Shown here: in pieces, positions 10,898-21,568 of the stretch
How the letters are laid out: the number at the start of each line of letters is the position of its first letter
How positions within the stretch are numbered: position 1 is the stretch's first letter
DNA from: Bryum argenteum
Lineage: Eukaryota; Streptophyta; Bryopsida; Bryales; Bryaceae
Length of the DNA: 64,000 nt
Reading direction: 5' to 3'
Assembly: GCA_037043015.1 (NCBI GenBank)
Contig: CM073322.1
Coordinates: 21,232,364-21,296,363, forward strand
Position numbers and translations under genes: made by a program
Notes under the pieces: model-generated
Told to the model about the DNA's origin: nothing
Seen by the model: only the letters and a program-made list of their open reading frames with translations
Database searches by the model: none

Positions 10898-11386
10898 CTT
10901 GGTGGTTAAGGCTCATGGGCCCAGATGAGAAGGTTGTGCTCTTTACCCATGTTGACGTAGTGATCACTACCATGTTACTCAATCGTTGTAAGCGGTCTTG
11001 GATCTTGTTGAATAGGTACCTTAATCCTTAAAGGTCCTTGGGGTCTGTAACGGACAACCCAAAATTGGATCACAACATCTTTTGGACTTGGGCATCATGA
11101 ATAGTGCACTTTTAAAACTTGGGCATCATAAATGGACCAATCAATGATGAGCTTGCAACCTCCTACAAGGTTATGTACAACCCCAACCTACCTACCACAA
11201 TGCTTTCAAAGCACAAAATCACTCATACAAAGTGTGATTTGAACTATAAAATTTCACGTGTTGAATGAATAAAAAGAAGGTGACCAATTTGACATCAAAA
11301 TATAAGTGAAAAGTTGAGTACAATGAGAGCTACAAGGCATATTCTGATGGAGAAGAGCTCCTCGGGCTCACAAGGAGCTTTAAGGG
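10898..11386. other. Intergenic DNA with a weak SINE-like segment at its start
   Basis: At 10892-10960 the string TTGGCTTGGTGGTTAAGGC followed by AAGGTTGTGCTC vaguely recalls tRNA-derived A and B boxes of a SINE head. The match is weak and there is no poly-A tail I can point to. The rest is featureless. Confidence 0.2.
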
Positions 11387-12012
11387 TTAACCTCTAAAGC
11401 TCCTCCGTCTTTTTTGGGAGCTTAAAACCACAAAATTGCAATTTCCTACCTCCGTGCACCCATGGGAGTGTTAATCAAATTGTTTTCTTTTTTTAAAACT
11501 TCCAACCGTAAGATCTTGTACAAAGACTAATTTTAGATATTGTATTCAAAATTGAGTGTTGGATGTTTACCATTTGAGATATCATAACATCCAAAGTTCG
11601 TCTCCCCAAATTTTTTTTGACATTGTGAAGATTGGTTTTGAATTTTTTGAAGGTTGCCCATGTAGATTTGCTAGAAATTTACCAATTCTACAGGTTCCCT
11701 ACTACAAGTTCTAATAAAGTAGTGGTTCATTATTTAATCACTTCTTTAGAACTTAATTAGTCATTTAGTAATGAACATATTTCCAAGAAAAAAAATTCAA
11801 AATATTACCTACTTGAGCTTCCCATTTTGGCTTGCAACTCATGAAATGTCCTAGACAACTCAATAATTGGATTTTGACTTTACCACATACACTTTGATGT
11901 ATAGGGAGTACACAGTAAATAGTCTATGCAAAAACATTAATTTTAACTCCTTCATCTAAGTTGCTGAAATTGCAAAAACCCATTTTGGATCTCAAAGAGC
12001 TTTAGGGGTTGA
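11387..12012. mobile_element. TTAA-flanked piggyBac-like MITE, about 626 bp
   Basis: The left end is TTAA|CCTCTAAAGCTCC and the right end is AGAGCTTTAGGGG|TTGA, where the right target site has one substitution from TTAA. The interior matches the family (GTAAGATCTTGTAC, TTGGATGTTTACCA). The 17 bp before the left TTAA (GGAGCTTTAAGGG) look like the right terminus of a second element, so two copies may have inserted at one site. Confidence 0.55.
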
Positions 12013-12508
12013 AGCCCTTCCGAGGATACCATGTGTAAGGCACTAGTGATAAGGTAGAGGCGTCTCACCACAAATGTGATAACCTATGGTTATACATCCA
12101 AGGATACTTCAAACATATATCCTAATCGCACCGACCTCAATAAGTTTGGATTTTTAATTATTATTTTTTGTTTTTTTGGGTGAAATATGCCGTAAATGAG
12201 CATTCAAATTGTACCTAACTAAGACCCAACTCTTAATAACACTAGTAAAGTGTTCGTAGACACTACATGACTACACCATTAGAGGACTATGATAAACGAG
12301 TGGCAAACCCTCGTCATGTGGAATTGCTGCTACAAAATAGTAAACTGTAATTATACTTTTTGTTAGATAGTAGGCACATAGTAGGCACATGATCTGAGGG
12401 TCAAGTTGCACCCAAATGCATTGCTTAGCGTAGTAACAACGTGTAAAAACTTAAGTCATTTATGTACCGTACAGATAAATTATTACGGTACATAGATGAG
12501 TTGCCCCA
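12013..12508. other. AT-rich intergenic DNA
   Basis: No supported gene or element. Confidence 0.35.
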
Positions 12509-12725
12509 GATAGATAGAAACTCTGGTCCCTTTCTAAGGGGCTCGCGCGAATGAAGTGTCCGTACGTAATGCTAATATCCCGATGACTACGGGACAAGTG
12601 GAAATTGGAACGATACTACTTCCCCCTCTCGAAGGTGGACACTATAATTACGCTAGTTTCTAGCTAGTTACAAGTGCCTCGAGGATACTTGATATAGTAT
12701 CCCCTAAAAGGCTTTGAGGTACCCA
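12509..12725. repeat. Dispersed repeat, copy 1
   Basis: A roughly 120-bp block (AGATAGAAACTC, then GAATGAAGTGTCCG, AATGCTAATATCCCGATG and ACTACTTCCCCCTCT) recurs at 28873-28996 and 29316-29412. The following GGTGGACACTATAA part recurs inverted near 29490-29515. One frame reads NEVSVRNANIPMATGQ in the copies, loosely like a Copia protease region, but this is unproven. Confidence 0.6.
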
Positions 12726-12829
12726 TCAACAAGGTCCAAGGACCCCCTACAATAGTTGGGTGGACTATAGTGGTGAGCACCACCCCGGCATGGAAAATAG
12801 ATTCCACAACCTCCTCATTGGGGACCTAA

Positions 12830-13187
12830 GGGCATCCTTAATGGATGCTCTGAACAAAGGACCGCCAACCCTATTTCGCAGGGCTCCGCTCTGCTGGCGG
12901 GGCAAAAATTGCGGAGGCGCCCTCAATGGTGTGTGTGGCAGCTGCGAGGGCGATCAAGATTTGGAACAATAGACAAATGATTAGATGCTCCATGATGGGC
13001 CTTTGACTCTTCTTGGCGTGAGTACTGCATCTCCCTGCAAAGCTGGAAAATATGCCGAGAGCGGGAGCTCCAATAGCGGACTCGTCAGGGTGAAGGTAGC
13101 TGTAGCGTGACCATTGGGTCGACTTTTTGGTGAACTCACGGTTAGAGCCGTTGGTGGGACCTGTTACCGCGTTCATTGAGGATGCTC
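12830..13187. mobile_element. PIF/Harbinger (Tourist-like) MITE, 358 bp
   Basis: The left end is GGGCATCCTTAATGGATG and the reverse-complemented right end is GAGCATCCTCAATGAACG. TAA occurs on both sides (12827-12829 and 13188-13190). Both the termini and the TAA duplication are typical of Tourist-like elements. The interior is GC-rich. The frames at 12760-12972 (+) and 12871-13236 (-) overlap it and are not host genes. Confidence 0.75.
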
Positions 13188-14114
13188 TAAGCCCCAAGCA
13201 CCAAGCCGAGGCTTGTGGTACCTTGAGTTGCCCCACTTGTATTGATGAGTGTAATCAAGGTTCGTCATTGAGCACTTTTTCCACTACACTAAATACACTA
13301 ATTTACATGAACATGTTATAAGTTTTTGCTGTTGTTCAATAATTTTACCCACTATGTTGGCCAAGATGGGGGTCCTTACATAGTATCAGAATCAATGCTC
13401 TTGGTAAATTTTTTTTGAACAAAAATAAAAACTTATAACATTTTCAAATCTTAAAATAATCTAACACTAATTATCAAATTTAGTGCAGTTGTTTCATTCA
13501 AAGCATATATATTTTTTTGGTACTTTGAAATCCTCTTGCACTTATGACAAGAATGTGTGAAAATTGAACAATATTAATCCTAAGAAATAGGCGCATAAGC
13601 AAGCGTCATCACCTTAGGTTGCCTCCACCTAAGATCCGTGTTGAGACTTGAGACCCGAGCCCGGTCTTGAAAACAGGCGACTCCGATCTCAAGTCCCCCG
13701 CCTTTCTGGTTGTAGCACCGTCCGAGAACGTGGTCCCCACTAACATGGACGGTCGAGATATAGTACGAAGATCGAACGGTCCTCGGCCCGTCTCCAAGGT
13801 CAATGGATTCAAGGGCACCGATGGCTACTATGGAAGGTGCGATTTGGGCAAGGAAGGTGCGGGCCCGGCCACGCGGCCACGGAAGCGATGTGCTGACGAT
13901 GGACGCGCAAGCTTGATCCTCATGGAGGCTCTCCGCATTACCGTGCTCACTCCTTTTCTGGGTTCCATGTAAGTTCCGAATCGTCCAATCATACATATGG
14001 CATACTAGGGCATCACAATTTTCAATGTCGAATTATCATTGCATTTGATAGCGGGGGAGGAGTAGTGTAGCGGATCGAGTAGACTTGTGCAGAATAGAGG
14101 GTGTCCGGGCAAGA
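13188..14114. other. Intergenic: possible LTR remnant and an unexplained GC-rich block
   Basis: Near 13378, CATAGTATCAGAATCAATGC resembles the initiator-Met primer-binding site of Copia elements placed just after a CA-ending sequence, which could mark an LTR remnant; this is weak. From about 13600 to 13990 GC rises sharply with frames on both strands. I find no family resemblance or inverted termini there. Confidence 0.25.
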
Positions 14115-17100
14115 ATGGGGATCGGGAGTGGAGGCTCATTTGGAGGATCGTCAGGAGGGGGGAGTAGTGGATTTAGTAGCGGAGGCAGGTTTGATGACAA
14201 TCCGCCTCGTGATCATTATCGTCATCCCTATGATGATCCCTTCTATACCACTGCTTACAATTACAACAACGACCAGCCACGTCCATCCAGGGGCTCCTCA
14301 TCGGGCGGCGGCAGGGCTAGCTGCAGAAGTGCCAGCGCCGTCTTCTTCTCCTTCTTTACCGTCTTTGGTATTCCCTACACTCTTCTTCTCTTGTTGTAGC
14401 AGATTTTTAGGGCTTTAACACCAGCTGAGCTCATCGCAGTCTGAAGTTGCTGTAAATTGTACAGTAGGAAGTTCTTGTGATTCCAAGGATCGGTCAATTT
14501 CTTGGTCATGTACGTATCAATTATATATTGAAATGCGTGGACGAAGCCTAATTTTATTTCACTGAAGGACTCAAGTGTGTTCGTCAAAATAAAATCGGTT
14601 ACATCTGAAATGCTGAAAATAATGAGGTTGAAGTTGTAAGTCGGTCTTTTTTAGAACGTTGATTTTGATTTCAAGTGTTGATTGGTTGAGGTTCAGTGCA
14701 TTGCAATACGTGTGGACTAGTGCATTTTGTAATTTTGTCCATTTTTAACAGTTCGGTGCACTCCTTGGAGAGGTTCTATTCTGTAATGGGTTAGGCCTCC
14801 AGTACAGAGGTGTAGAGTGACAACGCTTACATTTATTTTATGAATGTCTTGGTTAGGACTTTGTTTGATGATTTCTTTAACTGATGATCATCTATTATCT
14901 TGCCAGGATCGATATGGGTCCTTATTGGAATCTTCAAGACGGATCAACCACTTATGTCTTTGAACTATTCGCGTCTCATATCGGCTAATTCATTTTTTGT
15001 CAAGCAAATACAGGTCACTGTTCTTCCTTACTCTCATATAGTTTTAGAAGAGGTTCATATGGAGGCGGAAGTCTGGCACTGAATGACCAAATTCTTGATT
15101 TCACAGTATTTCATCTTGTTTGGACTGGTAGATATCTGAACTTCTGAACTGGATGTTAGCGACCGTTGCATGTATGCTGACTGCTCCTTGTGATTTCCAG
15201 ATACAAAATTTGAGAGATCCGGGGCCTATTGTTTACTCGTTTTCTGAGAAGCCTGCTCTACGTGGTTTCGTGAACTACAATGAGACTCATGATGACCTAG
15301 TGGAATCATGGAGCCACAAGGTGATCTTACCCATTCCTTCAGGGAAGGTTCAGAATGATAGCTCGAAGACTATAGCATTGATCGAGAAAATTGTTTTCTT
15401 CAACCAATATAGACAGTAGTTTTGAATGTTCGGACCTCTTTTCTCTTAACCGATTATGCACTTTATGTGTACAGGAATGGCGTTATTGGCTGAATGCAGG
15501 CTCTACCATTCAGCTTTCGTATGATGTGAAGGGCTTCTCTCAGGATTATCTCGTGCTTGCTTTCATTCGGGGTATGTAAATGAAGGAGCTTTGTATCGCC
15601 ATCTGTATTTTAGAACTGTCACTTTTGGTGCTTTCATTAGTGTCTGGCCAAGCAATCTTGTAGTATCTTCCATGTCTATATCTGTCACGATGTATATGAT
15701 TCAAGGTTGTTTATGGAAGTGTCGCCGACATGCGGTCTTTTTGTTGATTTTCGACATGCAATTTGATTATTTTGGTTTTTTTTTTCTTAAGTACTGAACA
15801 AGTCCAAAGTGTCTCTATGGAGGTAGACTGGTCGTTTGATTCCTGGAGTGGTTTTTACAGGGACACAGTACTTTGAGGATTGGAAAAGAGCTCCGAACTC
15901 CCGTGCCAAAACCAGAAACTGGTATCGGATACATGGTAAACTTTCTACATTCATGTGGTATTGAAGCACTTCTTAGTCGTTTTTAATATGTTTGTTTGCA
16001 TGATGCCTCAGGTCTTATTTTGATGACTTTAAACGCTTGAGCACAACACAATATATAAGTCGCAATCCTTGTGAATGTCATGTTTGTTTCAACGAGGGCG
16101 AGAGCCATGAACTCTTTGAGAACTATACAAGAAGCATATGCTTCCCTCGCAACTTCTAGGTTCATGACATCTTGATAAGACAGGCTTCAGTATCCCCATG
16201 CTCTAGGTTTATTCAGTTAGAAGTGTGGCTACATTGCAGGTAGCGGTGTCAAGTATTTAACGGTGGACCGGGACGATGATTATTTTGTTGCCTTCGGCAA
16301 TCTCAATAGTCAAGATATGGAGGTTTGTGCTCAACTCTGCCTTTCGGCGATTCTCATGCTTTTTGCTTTTGTAGTTTCTGATGCAACGTACACTTTTGTA
16401 ACTGGGATCGGGTGGGAGTCAATGCTGATAAATTTTTCAACTGAGTGGATTGGCCACGGGAAACTACAAGTACAGAATATTTCATATCATTACTTGATAA
16501 CGTATGACGCTCATGTTGTATAAGATGCACATCTCCAACTGTTTCTTTCAGAACAAGGTGATTGTTTTATGCAACCACTGATCTTATCGATGGGACTTTG
16601 GAACAGGTGGTCTCAACATTGAACATACACAGCACAGTTTACAGCACCGAAGGCGCAGACAGAACGACAGTGCTCACATCCGACATTGAAGCAGTCAACA
16701 TGCCCTTAACTCTCTTTCATGGCAACTCTTTACTGCTGACGACACCTAGTGAACCGCTGGTGCGCTTACTACTTCCTAGTGAGATTTAGTGAGATTTGCA
16801 GAATGGGCAATTCAGTTCTGCGATTGGTCTAAAATGCAGTGAAGCCATCGTCTTTTTCTCACGTGCCTGGGCTAATCACAAACTCCTCTGCTGGCTGCAG
16901 GATGGCGTTGATGTCTGGGAGGTAGCGGTCGTCTACTCTACTCGTTGGATGTCGTATGGTGTACTTTGGGGTATTGAACTACACTACATTTACGTCAATC
17001 TCCTTTATCTGAACAAAGCCACTTCTAGTCCTTGGAGCTTGTACTCTACATTGTTGTTACTTTAAACATCGCTTCCTCTTGAAAAGCTAATGTTACGCTT

Positions 17101-17666
17101 ATGAATTTGAACAGATTTCTGTGGAGTGATGGTATTCTTTCTCATGTCTTTATCTAATTCCTGGTGCAGGTGCAATAGCCGCGATATTAGTTGTGTTTTG
17201 TGGTTTAGAAGCTGGAGGACATATATTCCGTAGAACTCGGGAGGAACTTCCTTTACTGGCTCCGCAGGATGAACCGACAGCGCCTGGTTATGCTACAAGC
17301 AACTCTTCTACTGTTTCTATGCCTCATCCGGATGAACATGGAGGAAGTCCTCGTGACGAACACCGACTCTGCACCATCTGCTTGGACGCAACCAAAGACT
17401 GCTTTTTCGATCCTTGTGGACATAGCTGCACTTGCTACACATGTGGTCAAAGGTCAGCATCACTATCTGAGGACTGAAGCAGTCTTTGCACACTGGTCGT
17501 TCAACCACAGGGTTATTGTTTCTTTGAGATTTTTTTTACTTGATTTTAGCAAGTGCCATAGTGACATCTAAGCTTCATGCTGTGCAGGATACAAGAAGGA
17601 AACAGTGGATTGTGTCCGCTATGCCGACAACCTATTCGAGCCGTTCGCAAAATCTTCGACTCTTAG
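14115..17666 (+). CDS. APD-type membrane-anchored RING E3 ubiquitin ligase, 439 residues
   Basis: Ten exons: 14115-14367, 14907-15013, 15201-15320, 15475-15571, 15861-15935, 16240-16322, 16607-16759, 16901-16970, 17170-17452, 17588-17666. All are GT-AG with consistent phases, 1320 bp in total. The N-terminus is Gly/Ser-rich and then Tyr/Asp-rich. A first membrane segment spans the exon 1/2 junction (AVFFSFFTVFG joined to SIWVLIGIF). A luminal beta-rich region carries family motifs (DPGPIVYSF, SHK joined to EWRYWLNAGS, YFVAFGNLNSQDMEV). A second membrane segment is GAIAAILVVFC. The C-terminus is a RING finger (CTICLDATKDCFFDPCGHSC ... CPLCRQP). In Arabidopsis APD1-4 are endomembrane ligases acting in pollen mitosis and other processes. 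I verified that the start at 14115 is a true ATG. Confidence 0.85.
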
Positions 17667-18894
17667 GATTCGAAAGCTCAGTTTGGTCTTTGTTTGAACA
17701 GCAGCCTTGAAGTGTAACTTCTAACAGTACAGTGTAGACAATCAAGACAGCAAGGTAGTTGCTGAAGGTGTCAAGGTTTGGGGTACCAGGCATCCATCAC
17801 AACTGTGTGTAAGGTGCAAGGTGCACCAGTTGTTTGATTTATAGTTGGAAATTCAGGTGTTGCCTGCGTATGTACAGGTATTTCACTAAGTGATTATGTG
17901 ATGTTTGAACAGGAGAACTTTCTATTTGCAATTTGAGTTCGTGGGATTGATTAATTAGGTAATATTATCCAAGCCGTATACTGTACCTTATGTAGGCCTC
18001 AAAAACAAGTTCGAGCTGAACTGGTGATGATGGTACTAAGAGACAGGTCAGGGCATTTTAATTTTGTTTGTAGTTATCGTAAGGAGAAGTCTCTCTCAAG
18101 GCGTAAAGTGATAAATATTTCCATGCGACCCTTGATGTTGGGCCAACAGAATATAACGCCAGACTTGTAGCTTTTCTCAGGAAGAACACTAGAATAGGAA
18201 GCCAGGTAGCTGATAACCAGCCCTCATGTCTCATGTGGTAGTAATTCTAGTCCTCACGTCTCATGTGATTCAGGTAGTAGTTGTAACATACCCTCATGTG
18301 ATAGTAATTGTAACATTTTGATCTACACATGCATCTGCATTCGCTACTGTAGCAAATAAATCTGATTCTTGATAATTTGGCTTGCTTGCTCTCAGTTTTG
18401 ATAATTCCTCTGAGGTTCGTTTTAGGTTAGCTTGGACACAAGAATGAAGGACTAAAATGGACCCCTCTCGGTTCCAATATATCCGAATTTCAGGTGGTAC
18501 AGCAATTGGTCATTCATCGTAGTTACATCTCACATTAGAATGGCACCCATCGGAGTACGCGGCTGTTGTATGTACAGCTACAAGAAGCTGGTATACCAAT
18601 AGTCTGAGTGAACTGCACTGGCTTAAATAACTAAAATAAGTTCTGCACAGGGAGGAAAGCAAGTACGACCAATTCTCACTCGCAAAAAGTTATGGCTCCG
18701 TAGAGAACGACTATATTTCCCAGATAATCACAACCTCTGCAGCATAACTTCATGCTCCACCTTTCATTCTGAGATGAAAAAACAAAGAAATTCGATTAAT
18801 GAGCAAGCCTGGAACAGCCTCTCCCAATGCTCGAAGCTAAGATCATGTGTAATAGCTCTAACTGCCTTCCTTTCTGTTCAAGAATGAACCCGCC
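17667..18894. other. Convergent 3' intergenic region with a short CTCATGTGATAGTAATT repeat
   Basis: This lies between the APD-like gene (+) and COX5b (-). At about 18222-18310 the phrase CTCA(T/C)GT-CATGTG-TAGTAATT recurs three times in diverged form. No gene seen. Confidence 0.4.
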
Positions 18895-20503
18895 TCAATG
18901 CTCATCATGCCCAGGTTGACCGCCTACTCCTGTAACCTTCAACTGCATCCATACCACATGTTAGTCCAAGCAACCACCAATATTGTATTTCATACTGGCA
19001 TACTTGATAAACCTAGTTGGGAAAACGTCAGGACAATGGGACCAGTAGACTTCAAATTTTGCATTACGATTCATCTGTATGCTTGTGTGCTATAGATCTT
19101 AAGTTAGAAAAGTTTGTGTTTGATCCAATCAAGGAAAACCCCCATCATGTTGAAAGTGGTGTTTTGAGGAGAATTGGTTACCTCAAAGAATTGTTGGCAT
19201 ACGGGGCACTCAAATGTCTTGCCCTTCTCCAGGCGAAACCATGTAACGTCATGTTCATCCTCTGCACTCAACCAAAGCTGCATTAAATCCTGCACTATCT
19301 GGTGCTACAGTTGCCAATCAATCGTCCCCTCCAAGTGCAAGAACAATAAGACGATAGAACAAATCTTATTGTTGTAAATGAGAGTGATTGAGAATGAGGA
19401 AAGATGTATTACCACCAACGCCGCCGCAGCACCCAACAATTCGCACGTCGTAATGTGACTCGATGATCGAAGGATGCTCCTGGATGCCAGAAATTCAGGA
19501 CATGCATTACTATAAGCAGATGATTTCGAGATATTTACATATGCCATTTGCGGCAAAAAATATAAATTCAGGTTAGTCCACAGCATTGAGCGACCTAACC
19601 TTGTCGCTGATCGGCCCACTAGGAGGAGTGAGGGGGAACCGCGTTTTTCCCTGCAGCCATTTCAAGATGATTAAGATGGATACCTCAGAGCAGACAAAGG
19701 AAGTTAAAAGCCGATCGAGTAAGGGCTCCGACTACCTGTTTCTTCCATTCCAACTCCTCCCGCTCGGCTCCAGTTGCAATTCCAAATTCATCTGAAACCA
19801 AACATGAAGGCTACGCAGGTTTAACATTCTCAACACACTGTACGTACGTCCATTCCCAGTATGCAAGACATTGTAGTTCACTGTAGCTGAAGTCTGACCC
19901 ACATTGATTCCAACCTAAACATTTCATTAAAGGTTGCGATCACTCTGTGTCCACTCGCTTTTGACGCAGAAGTATAAAATGTTCTCCTCGCGACGTGCAT
20001 CCAGCTGTGGCAGCACTGAACCAAGGAAGCAGTTTCTCTGAAACTATGTTGTTTACTCTATGGGTTGTGTCCACGTACATACCCAAATTGTGAAACTCAT
20101 GAGATAAACCTCGTCGCCAACAAAAAGAAATCACCAATAAGAAGAAGACTACCCCCTCTCACGCGAGGCACACAAGTGCCATTCCCGTTGGGTGGCCACT
20201 TTTGTGTTTCAAAGAATGATCTGGTTGGAAAAGAGTACAAGGAGCAATGCCGCGGATTCATTCGTTCCAGTGCAACGCAAAGATACCCATCATGGAAAGC
20301 AGTGCAAAGAAAGAATGGGGTTGTTAATGCTTTATAGTTTACATGTCAATGTGGGGTGTACCGAGGCGAGGAGCACAGGCGTGGAAGCATCGAGAAGAGG
20401 AGGTCGCGACGGCAGCAAAGGAGGAGCAAAGGTGGTGCGGAGGGACGACAGAGGTGGCGATCGCGCGCGAGAAGCCTCGGCGTCCCGCTATAGCCCTCAA
20501 CAT
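18895..20503 (-). CDS. COX5B: Cytochrome c oxidase subunit 5b, mitochondrial, 146 residues
   Basis: Minus-strand exons: 20362-20503, 19736-19791, 19600-19650, 19416-19479, 19182-19261, 18895-18942 (441 bp, phases agree). Exon 1 encodes an Arg/Ser/Ala-rich mitochondrial presequence beginning MLRAIAGRRGFSRAIATSVV. The mature part reads through the family hallmarks: ATGAEREELE, PPSGPISDK, SHYDVRIVGCCGG, EDEHDVTWFRLEKGK, ECPVCQQFFE, and a His-rich end QPGHDEH. The cysteines of GCC and CPVC correspond to the zinc site of COX5b. It is a nuclear-encoded structural subunit on the matrix side of complex IV. Many plant COX5b proteins are somewhat longer, mainly at the N-terminus. Exon 1 is the least certain part; it is chosen because it gives both a presequence and a matching phase. 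Confidence 0.88.
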
Positions 20504-21021
20504 GGTGCAGCTGCAAATGCGTGATCGAGCCAGCTCTCGATCGATTGCTGTAGATCAGTGGACGTAGCTCGACATACAAGCAAGGCAGCAGAGCCCTAAT
20601 CATCCGCAACCAACAAACGGCCACGGCCTGCGAGAAGCGGGACGAGAGAGACAAGTGGGGTCATGTCCCGGCACCCGGACACCACATGACATAACAGAAT
20701 GGAATGCCCCCTCCTCCAATGCCCTTCCACCACGCCCACCCCGCGTGCACTGGGGCGAGGCCTCAGTTGCAATGAATATTACATTTTTGCACAAATAGAA
20801 TAAAAATAAGGTTGTTTCAAGAGTGAAAGTTGATGATTTGACGCTTGGAGTCTTCATCCACACTAATGTTATTGGAAATTTTTACTCTTTCATAACTTTA
20901 ACTAATTTAAAATTTCATCTGACTAACCTCATTCAAACTTTTAGGCAATACAACTACTTTGAACTCACTTGTCTCAGTTTTGATTGCTAATCACCTTATT
21001 ATGTTCTTTAGCGTGTTGATC
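20504..21021. promoter_or_regulatory. COX5b upstream region
   Basis: This is GC-rich to about 20750, as expected around the start of the COX5b gene, and then AT-rich. No specific motif can be assigned and no other gene is supported. Confidence 0.35.
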
Positions 21022-21117
21022 AACAAGGGCATGCAAATTCTGTATATGCTCGGGAATAGGCTACTCACTAACAAGGGCATGCAAATTCCATATATGCTCG
21101 GGAATAGGCTACTCACT
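21022..21117. repeat. Tandem duplication, 2 x 48 bp
   Basis: Two copies of a 48-bp unit (AACAAGGGCATGCAAATTCY ... AGGCTACTCACT) at 21022-21069 and 21070-21117 differ at about three positions. It lies just upstream of the second Mutator-type MITE. Confidence 0.92.
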
Positions 21118-21152
21118 GTACGAATTACAAAAGCCTTGTGCATAGTGATAGG

Positions 21153-21368
21153 GGGCAATGGTTCGTGGCAACTACCAAGGAGGCACCCTAGAATCCGTGG
21201 GGACCTCCCAAGGCCGTTTTTGATCATTTTGAATTCAAATTTGAGGTCTGCGATCCCAACTTACCCTTGAAAGCCTACACCTTGGCATTTAATGTCTACA
21301 CATCAAAAAATTAGGGGGCTCATTACCCCTCCTCCATCCTCCTTGGTAGCTGCTACGAACGCTTACCC
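21153..21368. mobile_element. Mutator-type MITE, copy 2 (216 bp)
   Basis: It has exactly the length of copy 1 (2134-2349) and differs at about a dozen positions without indels (about 94% identity by eye). A perfect 9-bp duplication AGTGATAGG flanks it at 21144-21152 and 21369-21377. The two copies have different target duplications, so they are independent insertions. It lies about 200 bp upstream of the FAD monooxygenase start. Confidence 0.87.
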
Positions 21369-21568
21369 AGTGATAGGCATCCTTAAAAGAGCCCGAGTGC
21401 GGCGGTGGTAGGTGCTCATGGTGGAGGCAGGCATGGCATTCTATCCAAGACCCAAGTGGCGGAGCCTGACCGTCCTCACCCCGTGTCCATGCACACTTAA
21501 TCGCTGCTGCAACTCAAATCAGCTCACTCAATCAGCTTCCTGTGAAGAATTCATAAAAAAATTGAATC

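Noticed and set aside
10892-10960. tRNA gene
   Set aside because: The A/B-box-like strings do not fold into a cloverleaf and the B box is poor.
12760-13236. Open frames on both strands around 13 kb
   Set aside because: They overlap the Tourist-like MITE with its TAA duplication and resemble no family.
13580-13996. GC-rich block with frames of 100-138 codons on both strands
   Set aside because: No domain, splice pattern or inverted termini could be found; kept only as an unexplained block.
19940-20137. Minus-strand frame ending RQKRVDTE, resembling the KKRVED segment before the COX5b core
   Set aside because: No donor in a phase compatible with the next COX5b exon exists after it. The presequence exon at 20362-20503 joins in phase directly to the conserved core, so this lies in the first intron.
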